Positions 6,979-14,304 of a stretch of 22,831 bases of DNA are shown here, in pieces (the stretch's first letter is position 1; each line of letters starts with the position of its first letter). The stretch comes from Clostridia bacterium (lineage in GTDB: Bacteria; Bacillota; DSM-521; Neomoorellales; Neomoorellaceae): the NCBI GenBank assembly GCA_030445875.1, contig JASUSX010000004.1:1-22831 (forward strand), given 5' to 3'. A program made the position numbers and the translations under genes. Below the pieces are notes generated by a model. That model was not told the DNA's origin and searched no databases. It saw nothing but the letters and a program-made list of their open reading frames with translations.

Positions 6979-7836
6979 TTGGATGTCCTGGAGCTGCCGG
7001 CCTATGCGAAAATAAACCTGACCCTGCGCGTCCTGGGGCGCCGGCCGGATGGATTTCATGATATAAGTACTATTTTCCAAACAATGGCCCTGCACGACAC
7101 CTTGAGCATCCAGCGCGCAGAAACAGGCATCCACCTGGAAGTAGAGGGGGCGCCCTTGCCGGCTGGACCGGATAACCTGGTTTACCAGGCAGCGCGGCTT
7201 TTGCAGCAGCGTTATGGTTCGCCGGGGGCCAGGATAACCCTGGTCAAGAGGATCCCTATAGCTGCCGGTCTGGCCGGGGGCAGTGCCGATGCGGCCGCCG
7301 CCTTGCTGGGTCTGAACTACCTCTATAATCTGGGCCTTACCCCGGGGCAACTCGCCCGGGAAGGGGCCAGCCTGGGCTCTGATGTGCCGTTTTGCCTCCT
7401 GGGGGGTACGGCCCTGGGCCGGGGCCGGGGGGAAGAATTAACCCTCCTCCCCTCCCCCCCGGTCCTCTGGCTGGTGCTGGTGCCGCCCCCCTTCGGGGTC
7501 AGCACGGCGGCTATCTACCGGGCCTGGGACGCCAGCCCGGACTGGCGGGCGAGGGCCGTCCCCGGGGAAGAAGAGGCCCTGGCGGCCATCAAAGCCGGGG
7601 ATCGGGAACGGCTTATTGGGGCCCTGGGTAATGATTTAGAGGGGGTAACCGCCAGCCTGTACCCGGAGGTGGGGAGCATTAAGTCCCGCCTGCTGGCAGC
7701 CGGGGCCGAAGGGGCGCTCATGTGTGGCAGTGGCCCGGTGGTTTGCGGTATAGCTCCGGACCGGGAGGCAGCCGGGCGGATTGCCGCCCGGCTTAAGGAG
7801 ACCTACCCGGCCACAATAGTGACCCGTACCCTGTAA
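6979..7836 (+). CDS. ispE: 4-diphosphocytidyl-2-C-methyl-D-erythritol kinase
   Basis: IspE phosphorylates CDP-methylerythritol with ATP in the methylerythritol phosphate route to isoprenoids. The 285-residue GHMP kinase shows Lys11 in AYAKINLTL, the ATP loop PIAAGLAGGSADAAAALLGL (93-112), catalytic Asp134 in GSDVPFCLLGGTALGRGRG and the C-terminal GSGPVVCGIA glycine motif. These match IspE specifically rather than other GHMP kinases. The start is TTG at 6979, with AGGGGGAT (6963-6970) about nine bases upstream; an ATG at 6983 is out of frame. The length is normal. It leads a rightward run of closely spaced genes (GntR, nucleotidyltransferase, glmU), and in Bacillus subtilis ispE is also close to glmU. 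Confidence 0.95.
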   Translation: MDVLELPAYAKINLTLRVLGRRPDGFHDISTIFQTMALHDTLSIQRAETGIHLEVEGAPLPAGPDNLVYQAARLLQQRYGSPGARITLVKRIPIAAGLAGGSADAAAALLGLNYLYNLGLTPGQLAREGASLGSDVPFCLLGGTALGRGRGEELTLLPSPPVLWLVLVPPPFGVSTAAIYRAWDASPDWRARAVPGEEEALAAIKAGDRERLIGALGNDLEGVTASLYPEVGSIKSRLLAAGAEGALMCGSGPVVCGIAPDREAAGRIAARLKETYPATIVTRTL

Positions 7837-7882
7837 GTACTGGCTGGCCCCGGTGATGACCAGCAGTAAAAGAGGTGGCTAT

Positions 7883-8581
7883 ATGAGAAACCTGCTCAAT
7901 GGTAAACTGGAAAACTACAAGCCCCTGCGGGAAATAGTTTTTGAAGCCCTGCGGGAGGCTATCATTAGCGGCCATTTGAAAGCGGGCGAAAGGCTGATGG
8001 AGGTCCAATTAGCGGAGGAAATGGGTGTCAGCCGCACCCCGGTACGGGAAGCCATCCGCAAATTAGAGCTGGAAGGTTTTGTCGTCATGATCCCGCGCAA
8101 GGGGGCTTATGTGGCCGACCTTTCGACCAAGGATATTGCTGATGTGTTTGAGATCCGTTCGGCCCTGGAGGCCCTGGCCGCGGGCCTGGCCTGCGAGCGC
8201 ATTACCGAAGAGGAACTGGACGAACTGGAGCGCCTGTTGATCAAGGTGGCCGAGTGCGCGGAAACTAATGACCTGGCGACCCTGGTAGGGGTAGATACCC
8301 AGTTCCACGACATCCTCTACCGGGCGAGCCGTAATGACCGGTTGGCCCAGATTATCAATAACCTGCGGGAACAGATCCAGCGTTTCCGAACCATCTCCAT
8401 GGGCACACCCGGTCGGATGTGGGAGACCCTGAAGGAACACAAGCAATTGGTAGAGGCCATTACGGCCCGCGATGTGGAACTCGCCCAGCGGCTGGCCCAG
8501 GAACACATTGAAAATGCTGAGAACCGTTTAATGGAGGCTATCAGGGAAGAAATGCGTTCCAGCCGGGGACGGAAGGCTTGA
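7883..8581 (+). CDS. GntR-family regulator with FCD ligand domain
   Basis: The 232-residue protein has a GntR winged helix at its N terminus (LREIVFEALREAIISGHLKA and LAEEMGVSRTPVREAIRKLE) and an all-helical FCD domain from about residue 90. Candidate metal/ligand residues of FCD proteins are visible in VDTQFHDILYRASRND, EHKQLVEAI and AQEHIENAE (Asp and three His). FCD regulators usually bind small organic acids, often with a metal ion. The ATG at 7883 is chosen because AGAGGTGG lies just upstream; a GTG/ATG pair at 7853/7856 would add ten residues without a clear ribosome site. The stop overlaps the possible first TTG of the next gene. It occupies the place of PurR in the equivalent B. subtilis region but is unrelated to PurR. 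Its ligand and targets are unknown. Confidence 0.9.
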   Translation: MRNLLNGKLENYKPLREIVFEALREAIISGHLKAGERLMEVQLAEEMGVSRTPVREAIRKLELEGFVVMIPRKGAYVADLSTKDIADVFEIRSALEALAAGLACERITEEELDELERLLIKVAECAETNDLATLVGVDTQFHDILYRASRNDRLAQIINNLREQIQRFRTISMGTPGRMWETLKEHKQLVEAITARDVELAQRLAQEHIENAENRLMEAIREEMRSSRGRKA

Positions 8582-8595
8582 AGGGAGTACCAGGT

Positions 8596-9315
8596 TTGGA
8601 AGTAGATGCTGTTATCCTGGCCGGGGATAAAGAAGGCCGGGCCCTGCTGCCCATAGGCACCAGGCCCATGTTGAGTTGGGTGGTAGCAGCTTTACAGGCG
8701 GCGGGTTCTATCCGCCGCATAGCTGTTGCCGGGACGCCCGGCATGGCCCCCTGCCTGCCGGGCGCTATTACCCTGGTCCCGGCCGGGCAGACCACGGTGG
8801 AGAGCGCCTTGAACGGGGCCGCAGCCTTCCCCGACGCGGAGTGGTTGCTCCTGGTAACGGCCGATATTCCTCTGCTGACACCCGAGGCGGTAAGGGATTT
8901 CCTGGCCCGTTGCCAGGCACGGCCGGCGGATTTTTATTACCCCATCGCCAGCCGGGAAGCCTGTGAGGCGCGCTACCCGGGCGTTAACCGTACCTATGTC
9001 CGCCTGCGCGAGGGCACCTTTACAGGTGGCAATATGGTTTTGATCAAGGCGGCCGCCCTTCAGACTTGTGCCTGCCGGGGGCAGGAGCTGGTAAGGCTGC
9101 GTAAAAGCCCCCTGGCCCTGAGCCGCTTAATTGGCTGGCGCTTTATTATCAAGTTTTTAACCCATCGCCTGACCATCTCCGAGGCGGAGGAACAATTCTC
9201 GCGCCTGCTGGGTGCCCGGGGAGCGGGGATAATCTCTCCCTACCCGGAAATTGGCATTGACGTGGATAAAGATAGTGACCTGGAACTCGCCCGGCGGGTA
9301 CTGGCCGGGGAGTAG
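8596..9315 (+). CDS. MobA-like nucleotidyltransferase family protein, substrate unknown
   Basis: The protein (239 residues from the TTG at 8596) has the glycosyltransferase-A fold signatures of NTP transferases: VDAVILAGDKEGRALLPIGT at the N terminus, LVTADIPLLTPEAV around the metal-binding acidic residue, and GIDVDKDSDLELARRVL near the C terminus. The normal LAGGxxxRMG loop is shortened to LAGDKEGRALL, and the C-terminal KFLTHRLTISEAEEQFSRLL segment is unlike MobA. It belongs to a nucleotidyltransferase-like group I recall next to glmU in related Clostridia, with no known substrate. TTG at 8596 is preferred, with GGGAG (8583-8587) eight bases upstream; TTG at 8578 overlaps the GntR stop and would add six residues. 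Twenty-one bases separate it from glmU, so co-transcription is likely. A role in sugar nucleotide or cofactor chemistry is only inferred. Confidence 0.8.
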   Translation: MEVDAVILAGDKEGRALLPIGTRPMLSWVVAALQAAGSIRRIAVAGTPGMAPCLPGAITLVPAGQTTVESALNGAAAFPDAEWLLLVTADIPLLTPEAVRDFLARCQARPADFYYPIASREACEARYPGVNRTYVRLREGTFTGGNMVLIKAAALQTCACRGQELVRLRKSPLALSRLIGWRFIIKFLTHRLTISEAEEQFSRLLGARGAGIISPYPEIGIDVDKDSDLELARRVLAGE

Positions 9316-9336
9316 CAGGGGGAGGTTGGAGGCCTT

Positions 9337-10719
9337 ATGTCAGATACTGTAGCTGTTATCCTGGCCGCCGGGCAGGGCAAGAGGATGCGTTCCCGGCAGC
9401 CCAAGGTACTGCACCGGGTGGCCGGGCGCTGCCTCTTAGAGCACGTCCTGGCGGCAACCAGGGAGGCGGGCATAAAAAACAGCGTTATCGTCATCGGCCA
9501 TGGTGCTGCGGAAGTTAAAGCCGCCCTGGGGCCAGAGCAGACCTACGCCTGGCAGGAGGAACAACTGGGGACAGGCCATGCCCTGGCCCAGGCCCGGCAG
9601 GCAGCGGGGGGGGCGGAGAGCATCCTGGTCCTCTGCGGTGATACGCCCTTAATCAGGCCGGCCACCATAGCCAGCCTGGTCAAGGAACACCAGGCTACCG
9701 GGGCGGTGGCTACTGTCCTGACGGCCTGCCTTGACGACCCGGCCGGCTATGGCCGTATTATCCGCGACGAGCAGGGCCGGGTCAGGGCGATTGTGGAAGA
9801 GCGGGACGCCGCCCCGGCAGAGAGGGCCATTAACGAAATCAATACCGGCATTTATTGTTTTACGGCTTCCTTTCTCTGGCCAGCCCTGGCGCAGCTAAGG
9901 CCCGATAATAACCAGGGGGAATACTACCTTACTGATGTAATCGCCCTGGCGGTAAACCAGGGCCTGGCAGTCCAGGCCCTGGCCTGCGACGACCCCGAAG
10001 AGATCCTGGGGGTCAATGACCGGGTCCAGCTGGCTGCGGCCGGGGCTATTCTGAGGCGCCGGATTAATACGACCCTCATGCTGGCCGGGATCACCATTGT
10101 TGACCCCGCCAGTACTTATATCGACGCCAGCGTGACCATCGGCCCGGATACGACTATCTATCCGGGTACCTTTTTAGAAGGGCATACTATTATTGGCGCC
10201 AACTGCTCCCTGGGGCCGGGAACCACTGTCCGGGATAGCCAGGTGGGCGATGGCAGCGAACTCATCCACGCGGTGGTCCTGGCCAGCACTGTAGGCCCGG
10301 GCTGCCATATCGGCCCCTATGCCTACCTGCGCCCGGGGACGGTCCTGGAAGCAGGGGTTAAGGTGGGGGATTTTGTCGAGGTTAAAGCCAGCCGCATCGG
10401 CCGGGGCTCCAAAGTGCCCCACCTCACCTACCTGGGCGATACTACCGTAGGCGCGGGGGTCAATGTCGGCGCCGGTACCATCACCTGCAATTATGATGGC
10501 CGGCAAAAGTGGCCGACGACTATTGAAGACGGGGCTTTTATCGGCAGCAATGCCAACCTGGTAGCCCCCGTCAGGGTTGGGGCCGGGGCCCTGGTGGGCG
10601 CCGGATCCACCATTACCAGGGATGTACCGGCGGGTGCCCTGGCGCTGGCCCGGGGGAGGCAGGTTAATCTACCCCGCCGGGGTAAAAAAGATGACGCAGA
10701 AAGGCAGGAAAAAGGGTAA
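9337..10719 (+). CDS. glmU: Bifunctional UDP-N-acetylglucosamine pyrophosphorylase / glucosamine-1-phosphate N-acetyltransferase
   Basis: GlmU acetylates glucosamine-1-phosphate and then couples it to UTP, giving UDP-GlcNAc for peptidoglycan. The 460-residue protein has the pyrophosphorylase loop [20 protein letters not shown] at the N terminus, the uridyl-binding TGHALAQA and LCGDTPLI stretches, a linker around residue 230, and a left-handed beta-helix of hexapeptide repeats to the C terminus. The acetyltransferase motif [10 protein letters not shown] carries catalytic His362, followed by [11 protein letters not shown]. The ATG at 9337 follows a GGAGG-type site. Length and domain order are normal. 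The glmU-prs-ctc-pth order is kept as in Bacillus subtilis. Confidence 0.97.
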   Translation: MSDTVAVILAAGQGKRMRSRQPKVLHRVAGRCLLEHVLAATREAGIKNSVIVIGHGAAEVKAALGPEQTYAWQEEQLGTGHALAQARQAAGGAESILVLCGDTPLIRPATIASLVKEHQATGAVATVLTACLDDPAGYGRIIRDEQGRVRAIVEERDAAPAERAINEINTGIYCFTASFLWPALAQLRPDNNQGEYYLTDVIALAVNQGLAVQALACDDPEEILGVNDRVQLAAAGAILRRRINTTLMLAGITIVDPASTYIDASVTIGPDTTIYPGTFLEGHTIIGANCSLGPGTTVRDSQVGDGSELIHAVVLASTVGPGCHIGPYAYLRPGTVLEAGVKVGDFVEVKASRIGRGSKVPHLTYLGDTTVGAGVNVGAGTITCNYDGRQKWPTTIEDGAFIGSNANLVAPVRVGAGALVGAGSTITRDVPAGALALARGRQVNLPRRGKKDDAERQEKG

Positions 10720-10748
10720 AAGGGGCGAATAAACCAAGGTTGAAGCTT

Positions 10749-10813
10749 TTCCCGGAATCGATTCAGGCAGGAATGTCGGTAAACGGCAGGCTTTGAGGGG
10801 CGATTTCCGGGAA
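10749..10813 (+). promoter_or_regulatory. Stem-forming leader region upstream of prs
   Basis: TTCCCGGAATCG (10749-10760) is complementary to CGATTTCCGGGAA (10801-10813) with a single bulged base, giving a 12-base-pair stem around a 40-base apical region. The right arm ends about 20 bases before the prs start. No T-rich tail follows, so it is not a plain terminator. An eight-base direct repeat AGGGGCGA occurs at 10721-10728 and 10796-10803. It may be a cis-regulatory RNA or a processing site; no known riboswitch class was recognised. Confidence 0.4.
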
Positions 10814-10835
10814 CTGGAGGTCGGTAGAAAAGGAA

Positions 10836-11783
10836 ATGGAGACAGACAACGCGCGCTTAAAGATTTTCAGCGGTAACGCCAATCCAGAACTCTCCCGAGA
10901 GATCGGCGCTTACCTGGGCGTGTCCCTGGGGGCCGCCAAGGTTAGCCGTTTCAGCGATGGCGAGATCAGCATTGCCATCGACGAAAGCGTCCGGGGGGAA
11001 GACGTATTTGTTATCCAACCCACCTGTGAGCCCGTCAATGATAATATGATGGAACTCTTGATTTTAATCGACGCCCTGCGGCGGGCCTCGGCCTGGCGTA
11101 TTACCGCCGTGGTGCCCTACTACGGCTACGCCCGCCAGGAACGCAAAACCAGGGCGCGGGACCCCATTTCCGCCAAGCTGGTGGCCAACCTGATGACTGC
11201 TGCCGGCGCCGACCGGGTGCTGACCATGGACCTGCACGCGGCGGCTATCCAGGGATTTTTCGACATTCCGGTGGATCACCTGACGGCGGTGCCCATCCTG
11301 GCCGATTATTTCCATAGCAAGGGCCTGGAGAGGGCGGTGGTTGTTTCCCCGGACCTGGGGGGTGTCACCCGGGCCCGCGGCTTTGCCGAACGCATCGGGG
11401 CGGAGATTGCCATCATCGACAAACGGCGGCCGGCCCCCAATGTAGCCGAGATTATGAACCTCATCGGCGATGTCGAAAATAAAACGGTCATCATGATCGA
11501 TGACCTTATTGATACAGCTGGTACCATTTGCCTGGGGGCCAGGGCGTTAATGGAATATGGGGCCAGGGAGGTTTATGCCTGCTGCACCCACCCTGTCCTG
11601 TCCGGGCCGGCGCGGGAACGCCTCATGGCATCCCCCATCAAGGAAGTAGTCGTTTGTAACACCATTCCCCTGCCGGCGAGCAAGGAAATACCCAAATTGA
11701 GGCGCCTTTCGGTAGCACCCCTCCTGGGCGAGGCGATCATGCGTATCCATAAGGACCTGTCCGTCAGCAAGCTTTTCGACTAA
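10836..11783 (+). CDS. prs: Ribose-phosphate pyrophosphokinase (PRPP synthase)
   Basis: Prs makes 5-phosphoribosyl-1-pyrophosphate from ribose-5-phosphate and ATP for purine, pyrimidine, NAD, His and Trp synthesis. The 315-residue protein shows the family hallmarks [10 protein letters not shown] near the start, [32 protein letters not shown] with His134, and the PRPP-binding loop [13 protein letters not shown] (218-230). The length is typical of class I bacterial enzymes. The ATG at 10836 has an AAAAGG site very close by and a GGAGG (10816-10820) farther upstream, so initiation may be modest. A 116-base spacer containing a strong stem separates it from glmU. Its stop overlaps the stop of the opposing PRC-barrel gene by four bases. 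Confidence 0.97.
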   Translation: METDNARLKIFSGNANPELSREIGAYLGVSLGAAKVSRFSDGEISIAIDESVRGEDVFVIQPTCEPVNDNMMELLILIDALRRASAWRITAVVPYYGYARQERKTRARDPISAKLVANLMTAAGADRVLTMDLHAAAIQGFFDIPVDHLTAVPILADYFHSKGLERAVVVSPDLGGVTRARGFAERIGAEIAIIDKRRPAPNVAEIMNLIGDVENKTVIMIDDLIDTAGTICLGARALMEYGAREVYACCTHPVLSGPARERLMASPIKEVVVCNTIPLPASKEIPKLRRLSVAPLLGEAIMRIHKDLSVSKLFD

Positions 11784-12445
11784 TTGTTATCATCGGGGGG
11801 CGGGTCAGCATCCTTCTTTTTACCCAGGGGCAGGCGTTGCCAGTACTGGTGCAGAGTTGCCGTCGCCCGGCGGGTGATCTTGCTGGCGCCCTCGAAGGTC
11901 TTGCCGGCGCTGCTCAGGGTATCCTGCCACTTGACGCTCAGGAGCCCCCCGGGTTTCTGCAGGGCCTCTTCCGACCCGGCCCGGGCAATGAGGGCGTCCC
12001 GGCCGCAGGTGAGGATGGACCCGGTGTCCAGGCTTTTGCTGCTGTGGAGAAGGCCGCCTTTAATATCCAGGTAGTAGATCTTGCCATCCTGGGGGTCAAA
12101 ACGAAAGTCGTCCACCGTGCCCAGGACGGTGCCTTCTTCCGTAATAACCCGGGCTCCCAGCAGGGGGAGCGGGTGTTTAGCCAGGGCCTCCAGCTCTGGC
12201 AGCGAACTCAACTTGACCACGGCGCTGGCCTGATCCACGGTAACGGCGTGGTTACCTACACTTTTGACATGGTTATAGGGGATTACTGGCTGTTCCTTAA
12301 ACCATCCCTTGCGATCAACGGTAAAGGCGGCGATAGCCATCTTTTGTTGGTCGATTAAAAGGCGCTTGATGCGCCCTAACTGGTGGCCGTCAGCCAGGCT
12401 GACTACCGGCATACCGATGAGCTTTTTGCTGGTATAAAACATCAT
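11780..12445 (-). CDS. PRC-barrel domain protein
   Basis: The protein (221 residues from the ATG at 12445) has two PRC-barrel-like halves: residues about 5-75 ([20 protein letters not shown], then [17 protein letters not shown]) and about 90-155 ([20 protein letters not shown], then IYYLDIKGG). A C-terminal tail rich in Lys/Asp/Pro ([15 protein letters not shown]) follows. PRC barrels are small beta-barrel adaptor domains found in RimM, photosynthetic reaction centres and many Firmicute proteins; none gives a firm function here. The start is placed at 12445 because GGAGG (complement of 12451-12455) lies five bases upstream; an ATG at 12478 would add 11 residues without such a site, and ATG 12442 is also possible. 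It is read opposite to all its neighbours and overlaps the 3' end of prs by four bases. A sporulation or membrane-associated role is possible but not shown. Confidence 0.85.
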   Translation of the reverse strand: MMFYTSKKLIGMPVVSLADGHQLGRIKRLLIDQQKMAIAAFTVDRKGWFKEQPVIPYNHVKSVGNHAVTVDQASAVVKLSSLPELEALAKHPLPLLGARVITEEGTVLGTVDDFRFDPQDGKIYYLDIKGGLLHSSKSLDTGSILTCGRDALIARAGSEEALQKPGGLLSVKWQDTLSSAGKTFEGASKITRRATATLHQYWQRLPLGKKKDADPPPDDNN

Positions 12446-12544
12446 TATCACCTCCCGCCTTATAACATGCTTATTCACCTGCGGGAGGGTTTATGCTGTT
12501 GCCAGGCAGGCTAAACTTAAATGTAGTGAAGGGAGTTGGGAGTA

Positions 12545-13171
12545 ATGCAAGTACAATCGCTTATGGCTGAAGTGCGTCCCGCTACCGGTAAACTGGTAGC
12601 CAGGCGCCTGCGCCGGGAAGGTAAGTTACCCGGGGTTATCTACGGCAAGAAAGTTGGCAACAGGGTAGTAGCTTTTTCCCGCAAAGAACTGGAGCGCATC
12701 CTGGCCCAGGAGGGGGAGAACGCCCTTTTTAAGGTAACATTAGCCGGGAATGGCACTCAGGAAGAGTTTATGGCCGTAGTCCGTGAGGTTCAGCGCCACC
12801 CCCTGAAGGGAGTCCTTACCCACGCTGATCTGTACCAGATTTCCCTGGAAGAAAAGCTGCGGGCCACGGTACCGGTCATCCTGGAGGGTGAGGCTAAGGG
12901 GGTTAAAGAAGGTGGCATCCTCCAGCACGGCCTGCGGGAAGTAGAGGTTGAGAGCCTGCCCGCTGACCTGCCAGAAAGCCTGGCTGTGGACGTCAGTAGC
13001 CTGGGGGTAGGGGAACACCTGGCGGTGGCTGATATTAAAGTGCCAGAAGGGGTAAAGATTCTCTCCGAGCCCGGGGCATTAATTGCCACTGTAGTAACCA
13101 CCAGGGCGGTAGAAGCCGAGGAAAGCCCCGAGGTGCCGGCGGAAGAAGGAGCAGCGCCGGCTGCCGAATAG
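12545..13171 (+). CDS. rplY: 50S ribosomal protein L25 / general stress protein CTC
   Basis: This 5S rRNA-binding ribosomal protein is of the longer CTC/TL5 type: an N-terminal L25 domain (about 1-90: EVRPATGKLVARRLRREGKL, PGVIYGK, HPLKGVLTHADLYQ) plus the C-terminal beta domain (about 95-185: VPVILEGEAKGVKEGGIL, LREVEVESLPADLPE). An acidic, alanine-rich tail (EESPEVPAEEGAAPAAE) ends it. The ATG at 12545 is chosen, with AAGGGAG at 12529-12535 about ten bases upstream; the TTG at 12536 overlaps that site. The length of 208 residues is normal. It precedes pth by only 12 bases, the same ctc-pth pairing as in Bacillus subtilis. A possible weak promoter (TTGCCA at 12499, TGTAGT at 12522) lies upstream. 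Confidence 0.95.
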   Translation: MQVQSLMAEVRPATGKLVARRLRREGKLPGVIYGKKVGNRVVAFSRKELERILAQEGENALFKVTLAGNGTQEEFMAVVREVQRHPLKGVLTHADLYQISLEEKLRATVPVILEGEAKGVKEGGILQHGLREVEVESLPADLPESLAVDVSSLGVGEHLAVADIKVPEGVKILSEPGALIATVVTTRAVEAEESPEVPAEEGAAPAAE

Positions 13172-13183
13172 GGGGCTACCAGT

Positions 13184-13753
13184 TTGCCGGTGCAGATGGT
13201 AGTGGGCCTGGGTAATCCCGGGCCCCGGTATGAGACGACCCGGCATAACGCGGGGTTTATGGTCCTCGATCTCCTGGCGGACGACCTGGGAGTTAATTTA
13301 CGCGCCAGTCGTCACCAGGCCCTGGTCGGAGGGAGCCATGTAGCTGGCCGGCGGGTCTTCCTGGTAAAACCCCAGACCTATATGAATAACAGCGGCCAGG
13401 CTGTAGGCCCCCTGGCGCGCTGGTACGGCATTTCCCCGGCCGGCCTGCTCATTATTCACGACGACCTGGACCTGCCGCCCGGGCGGTTACGCCTCCGTCC
13501 GCGCGGTAGTTCGGGTGGCCACCGGGGCCTGGAGTCGATTATGGCGGCCCTGGGAACAACGGCTATCATGCGCCTGAAGATAGGTATTGGCCGGCCCCGG
13601 CCAGGGCAAGATGTAGTTGACTACGTTTTGCAACCCTTCAGTGAAGAAGACTGGTCCCTGGTGCGCCCGGTACTGCTCAAGGCCGTCCAGGCTACCCGTT
13701 TCCTCCTGGAGGGGGGGGAGATGGAGGAGGCCATGAACCAGTTTAATGGTTGA
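13184..13753 (+). CDS. pth: Peptidyl-tRNA hydrolase
   Basis: Pth releases tRNA from peptidyl-tRNAs that drop off the ribosome. The 189-residue enzyme has VGLGNPGPRYETTRHNAGF, with the catalytic His in RHNAGF, then PQTYMNNSG, IIHDDLDLPPG with the catalytic-network Asp, and RGSSGGHRGLESI. All are typical of bacterial Pth, and the length is normal. The TTG at 13184 is eight bases after GGGGG (13171-13175); GTG at 13190 and ATG at 13196 are weaker options. It follows rplY closely, and the next gene begins inside its last codons, so translation is probably coupled. In Bacillus subtilis this gene is spoVC. Confidence 0.96.
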   Translation: MPVQMVVGLGNPGPRYETTRHNAGFMVLDLLADDLGVNLRASRHQALVGGSHVAGRRVFLVKPQTYMNNSGQAVGPLARWYGISPAGLLIIHDDLDLPPGRLRLRPRGSSGGHRGLESIMAALGTTAIMRLKIGIGRPRPGQDVVDYVLQPFSEEDWSLVRPVLLKAVQATRFLLEGGEMEEAMNQFNG

Positions 13754-14189
13754 GGCCTTACTTGTCCTGGCCAAGACTGTCATCGCCGGCCTGGGGGCGG
13801 CCCTGGCAGCCCTGGCCCTGAACTATACCCTCCTGCGGGCGCAGGAGAACCAGCGAGTCGTTATTGCCCTCTTAGGTCCGGTGGGGGAAGAAACCTTCAA
13901 GACCGGCCTGGCTTTGCTGGGCGGGGCTTCCCTGGCCGGTAGCCACATGATCTTTGGTCTGGCGGAGGGGTGGTGGGAGCTAGCTGGTAGGCGCCGGGCG
14001 GCAGGGAGGGCCAGGCTCAAGCCAGCCCTGGCAGCCTTGGCCGGCCATTCCCTCTTTGGCGTGGTGGGGGCCTGGGCGTACGTCCATTCCGACCAGGCGC
14101 TTATCGCCTGGGCAGCAAGCCTCTTTACCCATCTGTTGTGGAACCAGCTGGTGCTAGTTTTGCACCACTTTTCCAACAATAAAACTTGA
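13746..14189 (+). CDS. Small membrane protein with PrsW-like intramembrane protease motifs
   Basis: The 147-residue protein overlaps the end of pth by eight bases. Predicted membrane segments are near residues 5-30, 53-75, 95-113 and 118-140. The polar residues in or near them follow the PrsW (peptidase family M82) pattern: Glu48-Glu49-x-x-Lys52 (GPVGEETFKTG), Phe70-x-x-x-Glu74 (FGLAE), His101 (AGHSLFGVVGA) and His129 with Asn133 (FTHLLWNQL). This is my reading of the motifs, not a database hit. PrsW proteins are normally over 200 residues, so this would be a minimal form. PrsW in Bacillus subtilis cuts the anti-sigma factor RsiW; no sigma/anti-sigma pair is nearby. The gene stands where B. 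subtilis has fin between pth and mfd, but it is not similar to Fin. The product is membrane-bound; protease activity is a hypothesis. Confidence 0.75.
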   Translation: MVEALLVLAKTVIAGLGAALAALALNYTLLRAQENQRVVIALLGPVGEETFKTGLALLGGASLAGSHMIFGLAEGWWELAGRRRAAGRARLKPALAALAGHSLFGVVGAWAYVHSDQALIAWAASLFTHLLWNQLVLVLHHFSNNKT

Positions 14190-14215
14190 CTTCTTAAACC
14201 AGGGCAGAATATAAT
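14186..14215 (+). promoter_or_regulatory. Near-consensus sigma-A promoter upstream of mfd
   Basis: TTGACT (14186-14191) and a perfect TATAAT (14210-14215) are separated by 18 bases. The -35 box overlaps the stop codon of the preceding membrane-protein gene. Transcription would start near 14222, only about 20 bases before an intrinsic terminator. Confidence 0.75.
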
Positions 14216-14240
14216 AAATATGAACGCGCGTTGGCGGGAT

Positions 14241-14265
14241 AGGCCCTCAGGACGGGCCTTTTCTT
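14241..14265 (+). terminator. Intrinsic terminator or attenuator between the PrsW-like gene and mfd
   Basis: AGGCCC (14241-14246) pairs with GGGCCT (14254-14259) around a seven-base loop, followed by TTTCTT. It would stop readthrough from the pth operon. Because a strong promoter lies directly upstream, it could equally act as an attenuator of mfd or end a tiny RNA of about 45 bases. Confidence 0.7.
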
Positions 14266-14304
14266 AATCAACCGGGGCTTGACTATTGGTTGGAGTGCGG
14301 ATAA

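Noticed and set aside
14220..14267. 15-codon leader peptide (ATG at 14220) before mfd
   Set aside because: Its ATG lies at or before the predicted transcript start, it has no ribosome site, and its codons run through the terminator stem.
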